64,000 nucleotides of DNA from Streptomyces luomodiensis. GTDB taxonomy: Bacteria; Actinomycetota; Actinomycetes; Streptomycetales; Streptomycetaceae. The position numbers were made by a program, and so were the translations under genes. This document shows positions 16,429 through 25,216 of the stretch, one piece after another. The stretch lies in assembly GCF_031679605.1 (NCBI RefSeq), contig NZ_CP117522.1:4030001-4094000 (forward strand), given 5' to 3'. Under the pieces are notes generated by a model that ran no database searches, was not told the DNA's origin, and saw nothing but the letters and a program-made list of their open reading frames with translations. The stretch's first letter is position 1. Each line of letters opens with the position of its first letter.

Positions 16429-17733
16429 ATGTTGACGGCACGGAAACGAACGAAACGAACGGTGGCCGTCATCGCGGCCGCACTCGCGAGTGCCCTGGTC
16501 ATGACGGGTTGCGGGAGCGGCGGGGACGAGGCCGGGGACGGCAGGACGCTCAAGCTGTGGCATTACGAGGCGCCCAACAGCGCCATGGGCGTCGCCTGGA
16601 AGCAGGCGATCGAGGAGTTCAAGAAGAGCCATCCGGGCGTCACGGTGAAGGTCGAGGAGAAGGGCTTCGAACAGATCCAGAAGACCGCCTCGATGGTCCT
16701 CAACTCCGGTGACGCACCCGATCTGATGGAGTACAACAAGGGCAACGCCACCGCCGGACTGCTCTCCAAACAGGGCCTGCTCACCGACCTCACCCCCGAG
16801 GTCACCAAGCGCGGCTGGGACAAGCCGCTCAGCGAAGGGGTGCGCACCACCAGCCGCTACGACGCCCAGGGTGTGATGGGCTCCGGCAACTGGTACGGGA
16901 TCCCCAACTACGCCGAGTACACGATGGTCTTCTACAACAAGGCCCTCTTCGACAAGCACAAGGTGAAGGTCCCGACCACCTTCGACGAGTTCACCGCCGC
17001 CCTGAAGGCGTTCCGGGCCAAGGGCGTCACCCCGCTCGCCAGCGCGGGCGCCGAGTACCCCGCCCACCAGTACGTCTACCAGCTCGCGCTGTCCAAGGCC
17101 GACCGCTCCTGGGTGGACGCCTACGAGCGGTACAAGAGCGACCCCGACTTCCACGACGCCGCCTGGACCTACGGCGCCACCACCTTCGCCGACTGGGTGA
17201 AGAAGGGCTATATCGCCAAGAGTTCGAGCGGCGCCAAGGCCGAGGACGCGGGCGCGTCCTTCATCGCGGGCAAATACCCGATGTTCTTCTCCGGCAGCTG
17301 GTGGTTCGGCCGCTTCAAGTCCGAGATGAAGGACGAGTGGGGCACCTTCCGCTGGCCCGGCTCCCAGCTGACGCTCGGCTCCGGCGGCAACCTCTGGGTC
17401 GTCCCCAAAGGCGCCAAGAACAAGGAGCTCGCCTACGACTTCATCGACATCACGATGAAGAAGGGCATCCAGAACACCCTCGGCAACAACGGCGGAGTGC
17501 CCGTGGCCGCCGACGCGTCCGCGATCACCGACCCGAAGTCCAAGGCCCTGATCCAGGACTTCACCGCCTACTCCGAGGGCGACGGCCTGGCCTTCTACCC
17601 CGACTGGCCGGTCCCCGGCTTCTACGACACCCTCGTCTCCGAGACCCAGAAGCTGATCAGCGGCAGCGCGAAGCCCGACGCCTATCTGGACGCGCTGGAG
17701 AAGGCGTACGACGAGGGCGCGCCGAAGGGATGA
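16429..17733 (+). CDS. Sugar ABC transporter substrate-binding lipoprotein
   Basis: 434 residues. The signal peptide ends in the lipobox MTGC (Cys28), then a family 1 solute-binding fold (TLKLWHYEAPN, FKKSHPGVTVKVEE, GDAPDLMEY, NYAEYTMVFYNK). GGAGG lies six bases before the ATG at 16429. First gene of a five-part unit with two permeases and a GH31 enzyme. The final enzyme, an alpha-xylosidase, suggests the ligand is a xyloglucan-derived or other alpha-xylosyl oligosaccharide (inference). Expression is probably repressed through the operator at 16367. Confidence 0.92.
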   Translation: MLTARKRTKRTVAVIAAALASALVMTGCGSGGDEAGDGRTLKLWHYEAPNSAMGVAWKQAIEEFKKSHPGVTVKVEEKGFEQIQKTASMVLNSGDAPDLMEYNKGNATAGLLSKQGLLTDLTPEVTKRGWDKPLSEGVRTTSRYDAQGVMGSGNWYGIPNYAEYTMVFYNKALFDKHKVKVPTTFDEFTAALKAFRAKGVTPLASAGAEYPAHQYVYQLALSKADRSWVDAYERYKSDPDFHDAAWTYGATTFADWVKKGYIAKSSSGAKAEDAGASFIAGKYPMFFSGSWWFGRFKSEMKDEWGTFRWPGSQLTLGSGGNLWVVPKGAKNKELAYDFIDITMKKGIQNTLGNNGGVPVAADASAITDPKSKALIQDFTAYSEGDGLAFYPDWPVPGFYDTLVSETQKLISGSAKPDAYLDALEKAYDEGAPKG

Positions 17734-18644
17734 GTTCCCACGGCCACGGCGTGCGACGGCGCCGCGAGTATCCGTACGCCCTGTTCCTGATCCCCGGCGC
17801 GCTGGCCTTCCTCGCCGTCATCGTCGTCCCGTTCCTGATGAACACGGGGATCAGCCTCACCCACTGGCAGGGGGTGGGCAGCCCGCAGTGGGCCGGACTG
17901 GACAACTACCGCGACCTGCTGGACGACTCCGCCTTCTGGGAGTCCTTCCGGCACAGCCTGGCGATGGTGGTGGCGATGGCGGTCATCCCCACCGCCCTCG
18001 GCCTGGTGCTGGCCGCCGCGCTCTTCGACTACATCGCCCAGCACATCGGCACCCGTACCGCGAGCGTGCTGCGCGCCTGCTTCTACCTGCCGCAGGTGCT
18101 GCCGATCGCGGTGGCCGGGATCGTCTGGAGCTGGATCCTCGCCCCGGAGAACGGCGCGCTCAACGAGGCGCTGGACGCGGTCGGCCTCGGCTCGCTGCGC
18201 CACGACTGGCTGGGCGATCCGGACTTCGCGCTCTACAGCGTGATGGCCGTGATGGTGTGGGTGCAGCTCGGCTTTCCGCTGGTGATCTTCATGGCGGGGC
18301 TCCAGCGCGCGGACCCGTCCCTGCACGAGGCGGCCGAGCTGGACGGGGCCTCGTGGTGGCGGCGGTTCTGGCATGTGACGCTGCCGCAGATCCGCCCGGA
18401 GATCACCGTGGTGCTGCTGTGGTGCACCATCGCGGCGCTCAAGGTCTTCGGCGCGGTGTACGTGCTCACCAAGGGCGGGCCCGGCGGGGCGACCAATGTC
18501 CCCTCGTACTTCTCCTTCCAGTCCTTCTTCGAGAAGACGCAGGTCGGCTACGGCTCCGCGGTCTCCACCGCGCTCACCGTGATCATCCTGGCGCTGGCCC
18601 TGGTGGCCCTGCGCCTCCAGACCCGGGCGGAGGACCAGCAGTGA
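17730..18644 (+). CDS. Sugar ABC transporter permease (MalF-like)
   Basis: 304 residues with six membrane segments. The ABC docking EAA loop is HEAAELDGASWWRRFWHVTLP. The start ATG overlaps the upstream stop (ATGA, 17730-17733), so translation is coupled. Forms the channel with the next permease. No ATPase gene lies nearby; streptomycetes usually power such CUT1 importers with the shared ATPase MsiK. Confidence 0.93.
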   Translation: MSSHGHGVRRRREYPYALFLIPGALAFLAVIVVPFLMNTGISLTHWQGVGSPQWAGLDNYRDLLDDSAFWESFRHSLAMVVAMAVIPTALGLVLAAALFDYIAQHIGTRTASVLRACFYLPQVLPIAVAGIVWSWILAPENGALNEALDAVGLGSLRHDWLGDPDFALYSVMAVMVWVQLGFPLVIFMAGLQRADPSLHEAAELDGASWWRRFWHVTLPQIRPEITVVLLWCTIAALKVFGAVYVLTKGGPGGATNVPSYFSFQSFFEKTQVGYGSAVSTALTVIILALALVALRLQTRAEDQQ

Positions 18645-19480
18645 ACGCCCTCAAACGACACCACGCCCCGGCCCGCTACCCGGTGCTGGCCGCGCTGATC
18701 GTGGCAGCCGTGCTGATGGTGCTGCCGTTTCTCGTGGTGGTCCTCAACGCGGTCAAATCGCCCGCCGAGTACTCCGCGAACGGCCCGCTGAGCCTGCCCG
18801 AAGGGATGCATCTGGACGGGCTGCGGGACTTCTGGGAGCGGGTCGACTTCGGCCGGAAGCTGGTCAACTCCGTGCTGATCTCGGGCTCGGTCGCGGTGCT
18901 CGCCGCGGTGCTGTCCGTGCTCAACGCGTATGCGATCGGCATCGGGCGGATCAAGGGCCGCCCCTGGGTGCTGGCCTTCTTCGTCCTGGCCAACATGCTG
19001 CCGCAGGAGGCCCTGGTCTATCCCGTCTACTACCTGTCCAAGCAGGCGGGGCTGTACGACACCCGGCTCAGCGTGATCATCGTCTTCACCGTGATCCAGT
19101 CCGCCTTCGGCACCTATCTGCTCTCCTCCGTGCTCGGCGCCTTCCCCAAAGAGGTCATCGAGGCGGCCCGGATCGACGGCGCCAACAAGTGGCAGGTGCT
19201 GTGGCGGGTCGTGGTGCCGGTCAGCCGGCCCACCATCGGGGTGCTGCTGGTCTTCTTCTTCATCTGGACCTGGAACGAGTTCCTGCTGCCCCTGGTGATG
19301 CTGATCTCCAACGACAACCAGACCGTCTCGGTGGCGCTCGGTGTCCTCCAGGGCCAGCGGCTGATGGACGCCACCATGACCAACGCGGCCGCCCTGCTGG
19401 GGGTGCTCCCCGCGTTCTGCTTCTTCCTGATCTTCCAGCGGACCCTGACCCGTGGCATCGCCATGGGCGCGGTCAAATGA
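18641..19480 (+). CDS. Sugar ABC transporter permease (MalG-like)
   Basis: 279 residues, GTG start overlapping the preceding TGA (18641-18644). Six membrane segments, EAA loop IEAARIDGANKWQVLWRVVVP, and the typical MalG ending GIAMGAVK. Second half of the importer channel. Confidence 0.93.
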   Translation: MNALKRHHAPARYPVLAALIVAAVLMVLPFLVVVLNAVKSPAEYSANGPLSLPEGMHLDGLRDFWERVDFGRKLVNSVLISGSVAVLAAVLSVLNAYAIGIGRIKGRPWVLAFFVLANMLPQEALVYPVYYLSKQAGLYDTRLSVIIVFTVIQSAFGTYLLSSVLGAFPKEVIEAARIDGANKWQVLWRVVVPVSRPTIGVLLVFFFIWTWNEFLLPLVMLISNDNQTVSVALGVLQGQRLMDATMTNAAALLGVLPAFCFFLIFQRTLTRGIAMGAVK

Positions 19481-19493
19481 CGAGGAGGGCCGC

Positions 19494-21779
19494 ATGAAGT
19501 TCAGCGACGGCTACTGGATGCTGCGCGAGGGCGTGCGCGCCGCGTACCCCTCCGGGGTGCTCGATGTGGAGACCGGCCCCGGCACCCTCACCGTGCACGC
19601 CCCCACCCATCCCGTCCGCCACCGCGGGGATCTGCTCAAGGGCCCCGCCCTCACCCTGACCTGCACCGCCCCCATGCCCGAGGTGATCGCCATCCGGATC
19701 ACCCACTTCGCGGGCGGGGTGGAGCGCGGCCCGTCGTTCGAGATCGCCCGCCAGGAGTACACCGCCGAGGTGAGCTGCGACGCCGAGGAGGCCCGGCTCA
19801 CCTCGGGCGATCTGTCGGTGCGGTTCGCCCGCACCGGGCCCTGGCGGATGGACCTGGAGGCCGCCGGGCGCCCGCTCACCAGCAGCGGCGTCAAGGACAT
19901 GGGCATCATGGAGACCGCCGACGGCCACCACTACCTGCGCGAACGGCTCACCCTGCGGGTCGGCACCTCCACTTACGGACTCGGCGAGCGCTTCGGCCCG
20001 CTGGTGAAGAACGGCCAGGCCGTCGACATCTGGAACGCCGACGGCGGCACCGCCACCGAGCAGGCGTACAAGAACGTCCCGTTCCTCCTCACCGACGCGG
20101 GCTACGGCGTCTTCGTCGACCACCCCGGCCGGGTCTCCTTCGAGGTCGGCTCGGAGGCGGTCTCCCGGCTCCAGTTCAGCGCCGAGGACCAGGAGCTCAC
20201 GTACTACGTCATCCACGGGCCCAGCCCCAAGGAGATCCTGCGCCGCTACACCGCGCTCACCGGCCGCCCCGCGCTGCCGCCCGCGTGGTCCTTCGGACTG
20301 TGGCTGTCCACCTCCTTCACCACCTCCTACGACGAGGAGACGGTCACCGGCTTCGTCGACGGCATGGCGCAGCGCCACCTGCCGCTGTCCGTCTTCCACT
20401 TCGACTGCTTCTGGATGCGCGAGTACCAGTGGTGCGACTTCACCTGGGACCCGCGCGTCTTCCCCGACCCGGAGGGCATGCTGCGCCGGCTGCGCGAACG
20501 GGGCCTGAAGATCTGCGTCTGGATCAACCCGTACATCGGCCAGCGCTCCCCGCTCTTCGCCGAGGGCAAGGCGGCCGGCCATCTGCTGAAACGCCCGGAC
20601 GGCTCGGTGTGGCAGTGGGACCTGTGGCAGCCGGGCATGGCGCTGGTGGACTTCACCAGCCCCGCCGCCCGCGCCTGGTACGCGGCCAAGCTGACCGCGC
20701 TGCTGGACATGGGCGTGGACTGCTTCAAGACCGACTTCGGCGAGCGGGTGCCCACCGATGTGGTGTACGCGGACGGCTCCGACCCCGAGCGGATGCACAA
20801 CTACTACGCCCACCTCTACAACCGCACCGTCCACGAGGCGCTGAGCGAACGGCGCGGCGAGCGCGAGGCGGTGGTCTTCGCGCGCTCGGCCACGGCGGGG
20901 AGCCAGCGGTTCCCGGTGCACTGGGGCGGCGACTGCGAGTCCACCTACGAGGCGATGGCCGAATCGCTGCGCGGCGGGCTGTCGCTGGGTCTGTCCGGCT
21001 TCGGCTTCTGGAGCCATGACATCGGCGGTTTCGAGGGCACCCCGGACCCGGCCCTGTTCAAACGGTGGCTCGCCTTCGGGCTGCTGTCCTCGCACAGCCG
21101 GCTGCACGGCTCGTCCTCCTACCGGGTGCCCTGGCTCTTCGACGAGGAGTCGGTCGAGGTGCTGCGCCGGTTCACCCGGCTGAAGCTGCGGCTGATGCCG
21201 TACCTGTACGAGGCGGCCCGGCAGGCGCACACCGAGGGCATCCCGGTGATGCGCGCCATGGTCCTGGAGTTCCCCGGCGACCCGGGGTGCGCGGGCCTGG
21301 AGCGGCAGTACATGCTCGGCGGGGACCTGCTCGTCGCGCCGGTCTTCGACGACGAGGGCGACGTGCGGTACTACGTGCCCGAAGGGGTCTGGACGCAGGT
21401 GCTCAGCGGGCGGACGGTGCGCGGCCCGGCTTGGGTGCACGAGACCCACGACTTCCTCAGCGTCCCGCTGCTGGCCCGGCCCGGCGCGGTGATCCCGTTC
21501 GGGGCGGCCGACGACCGCCCCGACACCGACTGGGCGGACGGGATCACCCTGCGGGTGTACGAACCCTCGGCGGAACCGGTCACGGTGCGGGTGCCGCACC
21601 CGGACGGCACGACGGCCGCCACCTTCACCGTCGTCCGGGACGGAACGACACTGCGCGCCGAGGCCACCGGCACCTCGGCACCCTGGCGGGTGGAGGTGGC
21701 CGGCGGCCCATCGGCGGACGCGGCGGCGGGGACGGCCACGTTGACGCTGCCGCTGACGCTCAGCGACGACGGGGGCTGA
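19494..21779 (+). CDS. yicI: GH31 alpha-xylosidase (YicI type)
   Basis: 761 residues, close to E. coli YicI (772) in length and opening (MKFSDGYWML). The catalytic nucleophile is Asp414 in CFKTDFGERVPTD and the acid/base is Asp480 in HWGGDCEST, both within two positions of the YicI residues as I remember them. It removes alpha-xylosyl units, for example from isoprimeverose, in the cytoplasm; there is no signal peptide. GAGGAGGG precedes the ATG. Last gene of the importer operon, so it likely processes the imported oligosaccharide. Another alpha-glycosidase specificity within GH31 cannot be excluded. Confidence 0.88.
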   Translation: MKFSDGYWMLREGVRAAYPSGVLDVETGPGTLTVHAPTHPVRHRGDLLKGPALTLTCTAPMPEVIAIRITHFAGGVERGPSFEIARQEYTAEVSCDAEEARLTSGDLSVRFARTGPWRMDLEAAGRPLTSSGVKDMGIMETADGHHYLRERLTLRVGTSTYGLGERFGPLVKNGQAVDIWNADGGTATEQAYKNVPFLLTDAGYGVFVDHPGRVSFEVGSEAVSRLQFSAEDQELTYYVIHGPSPKEILRRYTALTGRPALPPAWSFGLWLSTSFTTSYDEETVTGFVDGMAQRHLPLSVFHFDCFWMREYQWCDFTWDPRVFPDPEGMLRRLRERGLKICVWINPYIGQRSPLFAEGKAAGHLLKRPDGSVWQWDLWQPGMALVDFTSPAARAWYAAKLTALLDMGVDCFKTDFGERVPTDVVYADGSDPERMHNYYAHLYNRTVHEALSERRGEREAVVFARSATAGSQRFPVHWGGDCESTYEAMAESLRGGLSLGLSGFGFWSHDIGGFEGTPDPALFKRWLAFGLLSSHSRLHGSSSYRVPWLFDEESVEVLRRFTRLKLRLMPYLYEAARQAHTEGIPVMRAMVLEFPGDPGCAGLERQYMLGGDLLVAPVFDDEGDVRYYVPEGVWTQVLSGRTVRGPAWVHETHDFLSVPLLARPGAVIPFGAADDRPDTDWADGITLRVYEPSAEPVTVRVPHPDGTTAATFTVVRDGTTLRAEATGTSAPWRVEVAGGPSADAAAGTATLTLPLTLSDDGG

Positions 21780-21890
21780 CCCGGCGCTGACGCCGCCGCT
21801 CAGCAGCGACGTGGGCTGACCCCGGCGCTGACGCCGCCGCTCAGCAGCTCCGGGGCTCTTGGCCCAGCACTGATCCTGCGGCTCAGCCGC

Positions 21891-22260
21891 CCCGGAGCCC
21901 GACCCGACACAAACCCCGCCACCCAGCAGCGACGTGGGCTGGCCCCGCGCTGACCCCGCCACCCAGCCACCCCGGGACCGGACCCAGCACCGACCCCGCC
22001 ACCCAGCCACCCCGGAGCCCGACCCGACACAAACCCCGCCACCCAGCAGCGACGTGGGCTGGCCCCGCGCTGACCCCGCCACCCAGCCACCCCGGGACCG
22101 GACCCAGCACCGACCCCGCCACCCAGCCACCCCGGGACCGGACCCAGCACCGACCCCGCCACCCAGCCACCCCCGGACCGGACCCAGCGCCGACCCAGCC
22201 GCCCCGGAGCCCGACCCGACACGAACCCCGCCACCCAGCAGCCGCGGGGGCCGGCCCGGC
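21891..22260. repeat. Tandem repeat: exact 120-bp period built of 40-bp units
   Basis: 21891-22015 is identical to 22011-22135, a 125-base identity at period 120. Inside it a 40-base unit (CCCGGGACCGGACCCAGCAC plus 20 more) recurs at 21971, 22091 and 22131 and then degenerates to 22260. It fills the 495-base gap between the convergent yicI and dacB-like genes. Frames through it carry no start signals. Also present are shorter copies of GACCCCGGCGCTGACGCCGC at 21780-21845. Confidence 0.85.
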
Positions 22261-22274
22261 ACGGCCCCCGCCGC

Positions 22275-23849
22275 TCAGCAGCGGCGGGGCTTGGCCCAGG
22301 CGCATTCGCGTCCGGCGTCGGCCGCGCCGGCGGTGGCGTCCCGTACCGTACGTGGCGCCACCGCCTCCGCATGGCCCTCGCCGGACTTCGCGAGCGTCAC
22401 CACGATCGCGTCCTCCAGGCTCTTCACCGACTCCGCGAGGTAGTTGTTGAGGACCACGCTGTAGACCAGCTCCCTGCCGTCCGCGTCGGTGACATAGCCG
22501 GACAGCGCGGAGGCGCCGGTCAGGGAGCCGGTCTTGCCGCGGGCGTTGCCCGCCGCCGGGGTGTCGCACATCCGCGAGCGCAGGGTGCCGCCCACGAACC
22601 GGTCCGGGGCGCAGGCCACCGGCAGCGAGGCGTACCAGTCGGCGTACCAGGGTTCGTCACGCACCGACAGCAGCAGCTCGCTGAGGCGCCCGGCCGCGAT
22701 GTTGTCCATCCGGGACAGCCCCGAGCCGTCGACCTGGCGCACCGCGCCGGCGTCCACCCCTTGCTTCTTCAGCCAGTCGGCGATCGCGTCCAGGCCCGCG
22801 TCCCAGGTGCCGCGCCCGGCCGCCTCATAGCCGATGGCCTTGGTGAGGGCTTCGGCGTGGATGTTGTTCGACAGCTTCATGAAGGGGATCAGCAGCTCCT
22901 TGAGCGGCATGGAGCGGTGTGCGGCGAGCGCGCGGGCGTCCGCCGGGGTGGCCCTGCCCAGGCGGGTGGGCCCGGCCACGCGTACGCCGTGCCGGTGGAG
23001 CGCGTCGGCGAAGACCGAGGCGGCATAGCCGGTCGGCTCCCAGACGCTGACCCATTCCTTGACGGTCGCCGCCCCGGCGGGAAGGGCGCCGCTGACGGTG
23101 ATGGTGTTGGTGCCGTGCCGCCGTTCGACCGTGAGGCCGCCGCTTCCGGTGGTGGCGCGGTTGTCGATCCGTACGTAGGCGTTCGGCGGGGTGACGGTGG
23201 TCTTCGGCCGGTCGCCGGGGGCCGCGCCCGGGGTGACCTCCACGATGACGCTGCCCGCGTCGTAGTCGGTGTCGGGGGCGAGGGTCAGGGCGGAGATCTG
23301 CGCCGCGTAGTACGAGGACTCGTCGTCGGCCGCCCAGGAGCGGCCCACCCGCTGTGCGTCGAACCGGGTGTCGTCGGCGATCAGCCGCCCGGTGACCTCG
23401 GTGATGCCCGCGTCGGCGACGCTCTTGGCCAGGCGGTCGTAGTCCGCGGCGAGCATCGTGGGGTCGCCGGTGCCCCGCAGATACAGATCACCCCGGAGCG
23501 TATGGCCGCGGCGGGAGCCGTCGGTCAGGACATCGGTGCGGAAGCGGTGGCCGGGGCCGAGCAGCCCCATGGCGGCGGCCGAGGTGAACAGCTTGGTGTT
23601 GGAGGCGGGCATCAGCCGGTCGTCCGGCCGGTGCCGGTAGAGCACCGCGCCGGAGTCGGCGTCGGCGACCACCACCCCGGCCGCACCGCCCTTCAGCAGG
23701 GGGTCGGCGAGCACGGTGTCGAGGGCGTCGCCGAGCCCGGCGCGGGCGGCGTCGGCACCGGCCGGTGAGCTCCAGGTGAGCGTGCAGGCGAGTCCGATGA
23801 CGAGGGGCCAGATCCAGCCGCTCGTACGACGGTTCATGGGTCTGCTCAT
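22275..23849 (-). CDS. dacB: D-alanyl-D-alanine carboxypeptidase/endopeptidase (PBP4, S13 family)
   Basis: 524 residues with a signal peptide (WPLVIGLACTLTWSSPAGADA). All three penicillin-binding motifs are visible: SxxK as SNTK (Ser83, Lys86), SxN as SNN in KLSNNIHAEA, and KTG in GKTGSLTG. The spacing between SxxK and SxN is large, as in S13 enzymes with an inserted domain. It trims peptidoglycan stem peptides outside the membrane. The extra C-terminal ~40 residues after the catalytic domain are Ala-rich and end in CAWAKPRRC. Confidence 0.93.
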   Translation of the reverse strand: MSRPMNRRTSGWIWPLVIGLACTLTWSSPAGADAARAGLGDALDTVLADPLLKGGAAGVVVADADSGAVLYRHRPDDRLMPASNTKLFTSAAAMGLLGPGHRFRTDVLTDGSRRGHTLRGDLYLRGTGDPTMLAADYDRLAKSVADAGITEVTGRLIADDTRFDAQRVGRSWAADDESSYYAAQISALTLAPDTDYDAGSVIVEVTPGAAPGDRPKTTVTPPNAYVRIDNRATTGSGGLTVERRHGTNTITVSGALPAGAATVKEWVSVWEPTGYAASVFADALHRHGVRVAGPTRLGRATPADARALAAHRSMPLKELLIPFMKLSNNIHAEALTKAIGYEAAGRGTWDAGLDAIADWLKKQGVDAGAVRQVDGSGLSRMDNIAAGRLSELLLSVRDEPWYADWYASLPVACAPDRFVGGTLRSRMCDTPAAGNARGKTGSLTGASALSGYVTDADGRELVYSVVLNNYLAESVKSLEDAIVVTLAKSGEGHAEAVAPRTVRDATAGAADAGRECAWAKPRRC

Positions 23850-23974
23850 GTCACGGGAGCATCCCGCACCCGGTCATTTCGCGACAGGGCGCGCGGCGCG
23901 GCAACCAAAGCTCCGGATCAGCGCGTCTCCTGTGGCGGGCGGGGGATTCGAACACGACGAGAGGTGACGCATCG

Positions 23975-24376
23975 ATGGGCACTCCCGCGGCCGAGGCGCT
24001 GTGCATCACGATCGGGCTATTCCTCTACGCCTGCGCCGTGCGCGATGCCCGCCTGGTGCGACGGCTGCGTCGCGAGGGGGTCCGTACGGAGGGGCTGGTC
24101 GTCGCCAACGTCGTGGACCGCCGGAGCGGGAACTCGCCCCAGACGCCGGTCGTCCGGTTCCACGACCACCAGGGCTACGAGGTGGAGTTCACGACCGCGA
24201 TCCAGGGCGTCGGGATGGGGCTGGCGACCGGCCGGAGAGTGGGCGTGGTGTACCTCCCGGACAACTCGCGGAAGGCCCGGGTGTGGATGCGGCGCCAGCT
24301 GGTGGGCCCGGCGGTGGGCATGACCCTGATCGGCACGCTCTTCCTCGGCTTCGGCCTGCTGATCGCTTTCAGCTGA
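23975..24376 (+). CDS. DUF3592 membrane protein
   Basis: 133 residues. Two membrane segments (about 8-24 and 112-131) flank a small beta-rich domain (EGLVVANVVDRRSGN ... VVRFHDHQGYEVEFT ... VGVVYLPDN), the DUF3592 layout. GAGAGGTGA precedes the ATG. Function unknown; it faces the divergent dacB-like gene. Confidence 0.8.
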   Translation: MGTPAAEALCITIGLFLYACAVRDARLVRRLRREGVRTEGLVVANVVDRRSGNSPQTPVVRFHDHQGYEVEFTTAIQGVGMGLATGRRVGVVYLPDNSRKARVWMRRQLVGPAVGMTLIGTLFLGFGLLIAFS

Positions 24377-24415
24377 CGGCCGGCCATCGGCGCGGCACGG
24401 CGCGGCGGTCAGCCG

Positions 24416-25126
24416 TCAGGCGGACGTGGTCGTGAGCGCGAGGCTTTCGGGGAGGGCGGCTATCGCCTCGCGGAGGCGGGCGGCCAGGTCGTGGCGGGGT
24501 GGGGGCTCATCCCGCGTACGGCTCGCGCCCTCCGTCCCGTCGGCCTTTTCGGCTTGGGCCACCCAGCCCGCCACCGCACCGCGGAACGCGGCGATCAGCA
24601 TGTCCACCGCCAGCCGCGGCCGGAGGTCGCCCGGCGCCCCGAGGCCGAACCGGCGGTGCAGGATCTCCAGCGCCTGCTGCGTGGTGGCCTCGCAGAACTG
24701 CAAACCGTGCGCGCCCATCGAGGGCGTCCGCTCGGCCAGCCGCCGGCTGAGCAGCAGCCGCCGGGTCCACCCCTCGTCGTCCATCCGCTCCAGCGCGGCC
24801 AGCAGCGCGTCCCGCCCCAGCTCCACCACCGGCAGCCCGTCCGGCTCCGCGGTCTCCAACTCCCCCAGGAAGGCCCGCCACAGGTCCTGGTCGGGGGCCA
24901 TCGCGACGTCTTCCTTGCTGGTGAAGGTGCGGAAGAAGGTGCGCTTGGAGACCTCCACCTCCTCGCACAGCTCATCCAGCGTCACCCCGCCGAAGCCGCG
25001 CTGGGTGAACAGTTCCAGCGCGGTGTCGATCAGCGCCTGGCGGGTGCGCCGCTTCTTGCGTTCGCGCAGTGATTCGCGCAGTGCGGAGGGGGCAGCGGCA
25101 GTCACGGCGACGAGTGTAACCGCCAT
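24416..25126 (-). CDS. TetR-family transcriptional regulator
   Basis: About 236 residues. The N-terminal helix-turn-helix is FGGVTLDELCEEVEVSKRTFFRTF with the TetR entry LIDTALELFTQRG. The C-terminal ligand domain is not assignable. ATG 25126 is used; a GTG at 25105 (VTAAAPSALRES) is a plausible shorter start. It diverges from the quinone oxidoreductase gene and most likely represses it and itself through the palindrome at 25163. Confidence 0.9.
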   Translation of the reverse strand: MAVTLVAVTAAAPSALRESLRERKKRRTRQALIDTALELFTQRGFGGVTLDELCEEVEVSKRTFFRTFTSKEDVAMAPDQDLWRAFLGELETAEPDGLPVVELGRDALLAALERMDDEGWTRRLLLSRRLAERTPSMGAHGLQFCEATTQQALEILHRRFGLGAPGDLRPRLAVDMLIAAFRGAVAGWVAQAEKADGTEGASRTRDEPPPRHDLAARLREAIAALPESLALTTTSA

Positions 25127-25151
25127 GGACGATGCCACCTGGCGATGCCAC

Positions 25152-25181
25152 TTGCACGCATGTGCCACTCAGTGGCATAAC
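25152..25181 (+). promoter_or_regulatory. Promoter of the quinone oxidoreductase gene
   Basis: TTGCAC at 25152-25157, an 18-base spacer, and CATAAC at 25176-25181. The TetR-type palindrome occupies the spacer and the start of the -10. Confidence 0.5.
25163..25177. promoter_or_regulatory. TetR operator candidate
   Basis: TGCCACTCAGTGGCA has perfect seven-base arms around one base. Extra half-sites GATGCCAC occur at 25131 and 25145. It lies in the divergent promoter region between the TetR and oxidoreductase genes. Confidence 0.65.
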
Positions 25182-25216
25182 TGAGTCCGTCATCCCGCGT
25201 CGAAAGGCGAACCACC

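Noticed and set aside
19473..22262. 929-codon frame opposite the alpha-xylosidase gene and through the 40-bp repeats
   Set aside because: Shadow of yicI extended by repetitive GC-rich DNA (VAGWRGRCWV-type repeats); no start signal.
23940..23975. tRNA-like GGATTCGAAC motif
   Set aside because: No matching acceptor, D- or anticodon arms around it; it is just upstream of the DUF3592 gene.
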